A stretch of DNA of 64,000 nt from Cyclobacteriaceae bacterium (GTDB lineage: Bacteria > Bacteroidota > Bacteroidia > Cytophagales > Cyclobacteriaceae). The notes under the pieces are model-generated. The model made no database searches and was not told the DNA's origin. It saw nothing but the letters and a program-made list of their open reading frames with translations. The DNA lies in NCBI GenBank assembly GCA_030584025.1, contig CP129487.1, forward strand, positions 372,001 through 436,000, given 5' to 3'. This document shows, in pieces, positions 62,301-64,000 of this stretch (its first letter is position 1; each line of letters begins with the position of its first letter). The translations under genes and the position numbers were made by a program.

Positions 62301-64000
62301 TTGCGGTAAACACTGATCATCGTGGTGTTGGTGCCTGTGCCGTGATAAATCATTAAGTCAACCTTCCCGTCAGCATCAAAATCGCCTGTATAAATTCTGC
62401 CAGGGTTATCACCAACTGCAATATCAATTCGTGGATTGAAGGATGCGGCATTCACCCGAAAACTTCTGGCATTAGGAAAGATGCTGATGTTATCACTACC
62501 CGGATTAGTCACGGCCACATCCGGGAAACCATCGTTGTCGAGATCGGTCACTACGACACCGCCTCCCGTTGAAGGTTTGGCTACCGTTACATTAGGCGCA
62601 AATGTTCCAAACACACCAACGGAAACAAAAGGGCCAACCTTGCTTCGGTTTTCCATTACACGTATCGAAGAAGAACCTCCTGCTGCAATGACAAGATCCT
62701 GTTTGCCATCAAGGTTTAGATCTCCAAAATCAATATTGCTATCGCCCAGGCCTAACGATACATCAGTGCTAAACGAAATTGAACCCGGAGTACTGAGGTT
62801 TTGGTATGCTCGGCCGTTTGGAGAAACAAGATCAGCAAGACCATCTCCATCAGCATCTACAAGTCTACCGTTTGCAGCAGAAGAGTTGGTGACACCGGCC
62901 GCTGCGAGTGAAGATGTAGTGATTGCACCGGTACTATATGTGTTATGAAAAAAATAGGTCAACAATGAACCGCCTTCCGCAGCAATATCTGGCTTCCCAT
63001 CCAGGTCCAGGTCCATCACTTCAATGTCATAGTTAGCTCCCGAAAGGGCAAACTCCATAGGAGGGGCAAAGTGCGTGTTATCAAACGTAACACCCGATGA
63101 AAACGTGGTTTGAAACGGGAGGTGATACCGTGACATCAACTCACCTTTACGAACACTTACCGGTGCATACGTAGCGCCTGCCGGAACACTTACGGTAAGT
63201 TCAGTTTGACTAGCCGTGAGTACAGTTGCTTCACTGGCCCCAAAGTAAACGTAGTTTTCGCTTGGCGTAGAAGAAAAGTTAGACCCGGTAATGGTTACCG
63301 TGCTGCCTACGTTACCCGCAAGTGGACTAACTGTATTTACGGAAATGAGAGGCGCACTTCCATTCACGTTTTCATAAATGGAAATTCTTCGTGGTGTAGT
63401 ATTCGTTATCCCAACAACAAGGTCAGGTCTTGAATCACCGTTTAAATCGGCTGCAATCGGACTGGTAGGATAGGTTGAATTTCCGGAGGCTTGAAATAAA
63501 TATGCTGTAACAAATGCACCTGCGGTAAAAGCCCCTCCCGAGTAGATACTTTCAAATATGCCAATATCTCCATCGTCTGAAGCCAGGATGTCGGGTTTAC
63601 CATCGCCATTCACATCGGCAATAGACATGCCTCCATAATTTCCGAGTTCACTGGTCAGCACAATTTCAGTGGCAAAATCTGAAGTAGCGAGCTCTCCTCC
63701 GCTGTTGGTATTCAGTAATATCCGAATATCCTGAGTGCCATTGAATTTAAAGATGATGTCATTTAATCCATCTCCATTCATGTCGGCAATTTGTGTTGCC
63801 CGGTTGTATTGGCCAGTAGCTATCGACCCCATATTGTTGAACGAAATTAGCCCCGGGGTTGATGTATTCTTTAACAACGATAGTGTGGCGCCAAAATTAT
63901 GGCTAACAACTAGTTCAGGTTTTCCGTCATTGTCTAAATCTCCAACTGCAACACCTTCACCCGCATCTAAGGTATTACCAAAGTAATTAAGGGATGCGCC
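59324..64000 (-). CDS. Giant surface protein with FG-GAP/VCBS, IPT/TIG, BspA-like and Ig-like repeats and T9SS type B C-terminal domain (5' end outside window)
   Basis: At least 1558 residues; the frame is open to the right edge, so the start is missing and the TTG at 63877 is not a true start. From the N side: FG-GAP/VCBS repeats (DLDNDGKPEL-type), an IPT/TIG domain (about 63360-63080), more FG-GAP repeats (to about 61980), BspA/DUF285-like 25-residue repeats (61660-60888), Ig-like domains (60680-59850), and a C-terminal gliding-associated domain (NGDTRNDFFQI, YNRWGDVVFEISNY, LPSGTYFYKLEF, about 59600-59324), which targets proteins to the T9SS. It is likely a secreted adhesin. PorT, encoded at 23805, is part of that machine. 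Confidence 0.9.
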   Translation of the reverse strand, partial: GASLNYFGNTLDAGEGVAVGDLDNDGKPELVVSHNFGATLSLLKNTSTPGLISFNNMGSIATGQYNRATQIADMNGDGLNDIIFKFNGTQDIRILLNTNSGGELATSDFATEIVLTSELGNYGGMSIADVNGDGKPDILASDDGDIGIFESIYSGGAFTAGAFVTAYLFQASGNSTYPTSPIAADLNGDSRPDLVVGITNTTPRRISIYENVNGSAPLISVNTVSPLAGNVGSTVTITGSNFSSTPSENYVYFGASEATVLTASQTELTVSVPAGATYAPVSVRKGELMSRYHLPFQTTFSSGVTFDNTHFAPPMEFALSGANYDIEVMDLDLDGKPDIAAEGGSLLTYFFHNTYSTGAITTSSLAAAGVTNSSAANGRLVDADGDGLADLVSPNGRAYQNLSTPGSISFSTDVSLGLGDSNIDFGDLNLDGKQDLVIAAGGSSSIRVMENRSKVGPFVSVGVFGTFAPNVTVAKPSTGGGVVVTDLDNDGFPDVAVTNPGSDNISIFPNARSFRVNAASFNPRIDIAVGDNPGRIYTGDFDADGKVDLMIYHGTGTNTTMISVYRNTSTVGNLSFSRFDLTNPSATTVAHIADLDGDGKPEIITTSETGNRFTIFKNIHTSGALSATSFAAPFNTTVTAPRGLTTGDLNLDGKPEIIITRAAGFLVVYENLVSTASTQNFITQWNLATAGSGATQLSFGTATSGVVNYTWQEISPGSASGSGSWSGSTLTITGLPAGATIRLQIEPTNFQRIIINNGADRNRLTQIEQWGTTAWTSMQNAFYGCANLQVTATDVPDLSSVTDLSQMFRACTNLNSPTNIGTWNTTGVTTMHRLFYSAGSFNQSIGAWNTASVTDMSEMFYGASTFNQDIGSWNTGSVTTMSEMFANASSFNQNIGSWNTGTVTNMYGMFYNASSFNQNIGTWNTAVVTDMEYMFYNCLFNQDIGAWNTGAVTTMSEMFANANDFNQDISSWNTGAVTNMFGMFSQATSFNQDISSWNTAAVTDFRNMFSLASSFNQNLGAWTLNPAANLSNMLNNAGMDCSNYSATLIGWSANPTTPTGRTLGATGRQYGTNAVASRTNLTTTRGWTITGDTPSGTICGVASTITITTQPVGTVNRCVGDNYILSTEATGTTNITYQWQKFNGSIFVNLTNNATFTNVNTNTLTVTNVTTAEAGDYRCLITGDLAADVFTNVATLIVNPLPAPPDVTNASTCGSGSVILTASGGTPGQYRWYTQTPLALIAGEVNETYTTPVLTTTTIYLVSIADAFCESTQVPVTATVSSVPAQPVITSSITPVGNAVTVCSSATLTLTAPAGFAAYTWSTGETTQQITAAATGTYFVTVTNAEGCTSPASASLNVTVVPAPCVGNQPPVIATTVTGLFIEGIVNIDLTPLLSDPDDNLDLASLRVITTQTSAGASASINASDQLILNYGGVLFTGEDMITIEVCDLFGICTQQQLTIQVEGDIIVRTGFSPNGDTRNDFFQIDYIDLFPDTQQNRVTIYNRWGDVVFEISNYDNQSRVFSGLNKNGNELPSGTYFYKLEFTSGRPGKTGYLSLRR
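60888..61660 (-). repeat. 75-bp coding tandem repeats, BspA/DUF285 type
   Basis: About nine units of 75 bases encode 25-residue repeats of the form FNQDIGSWNTGSVTTMSEMF plus a variable linker such as ANASS. Individual units differ by a few residues, and one is shortened by one codon. They sit inside the giant surface protein. Such repeats fold as a solenoid and change copy number by recombination. Confidence 0.85.

Noticed and set aside
1..64000. tRNA, rRNA or known riboswitch
   Set aside because: No cloverleaf with a TTCGA-type arm, rRNA block or riboswitch core was recognised in the intergenic gaps by eye; a covariance-model search would be decisive.

Overview
The window reads as one contiguous piece of a Bacteroidota chromosome, most likely a free-living Cytophagales-type bacterium. 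The evidence is a type IX secretion (T9SS) gene (porT), a giant surface protein with a T9SS/gliding C-terminal domain, families largely confined to this phylum (DUF5606, DUF3667, DUF6588, head-GIN DUF2807), promoters of the TTTG / TAnnTTTG type, and no consistent Shine-Dalgarno sequences. Genes are densely packed. I found no rRNA, tRNA, CRISPR array, phage or insertion sequence. The genus cannot be fixed from the sequence alone.

Layout. 1-4.1 kb: end of a lysoplasmalogenase gene, a secreted head-GIN protein, a YigZ protein, and a tightly coupled trio (secreted alpha/beta hydrolase, ECF sigma factor, membrane protein). 4.2-4.3 kb: a 125-bp near-palindromic MITE/REP-like element. 4.4-7.7 kb: DEDD exonuclease, NhaC antiporter, saccharopine-dehydrogenase-like enzyme and a possible 26-residue membrane peptide. 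7.9-11.6 kb: DUF4442, DUF962/Mpo1-like, acetyltransferase-like, glycosyltransferase and DUF3667 genes. 11.6-20.9 kb: housekeeping genes (rsgA, waaA, a DUF6588 barrel, AI-2E-type permease, crotonase, LMW-PTP, lysC, fbp, DUF5606, engB). 21-25.9 kb: OmpA/PD40 protein, ubiE, porT, SDR, esterase.

26-37.2 kb is the most distinctive region. Nine consecutive minus-strand genes encode CheR, a receiver-less CheB, a membrane GAF protein, a 1121-residue sensor phosphatase of SiaA/SpoIIE type, SiaB-type kinase, SiaC-type phosphoprotein (with Thr68 in the expected place), an ABCG-like ABC transporter with a TerB-like N-terminus and an enlarged TM5-TM6 domain, a lipoprotein and a small secreted protein. I infer a partner-switching pathway in which a membrane sensor phosphatase and a kinase set the phosphorylation of SiaC, with an envelope export machine as the probable output and CheB/CheR-type methylation as a possible extra input.

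37.4-50.8 kb: cdd, a second saccharopine-dehydrogenase-like gene, acyltransferase, SBF transporter, rnhA coupled to a UPF0175/PIN toxin-antitoxin pair, MarC, two paralogous outer-membrane barrels, class V aminotransferase, aroQ, xerD followed by a 21-bp tandem repeat, DUF4136, a small barrel, pyrD and small lipoproteins. 50.9-64 kb: S9 peptidase, DsrE-like protein, M28 peptidase, a third barrel paralog behind a one-protein hybrid two-component regulator, and the 3' part of a giant FG-GAP/BspA-repeat/T9SS protein running off the right edge.

Many convergent gene pairs overlap by their stop codons with no room for a terminator; clear hairpin terminators are confined to the few larger gaps.
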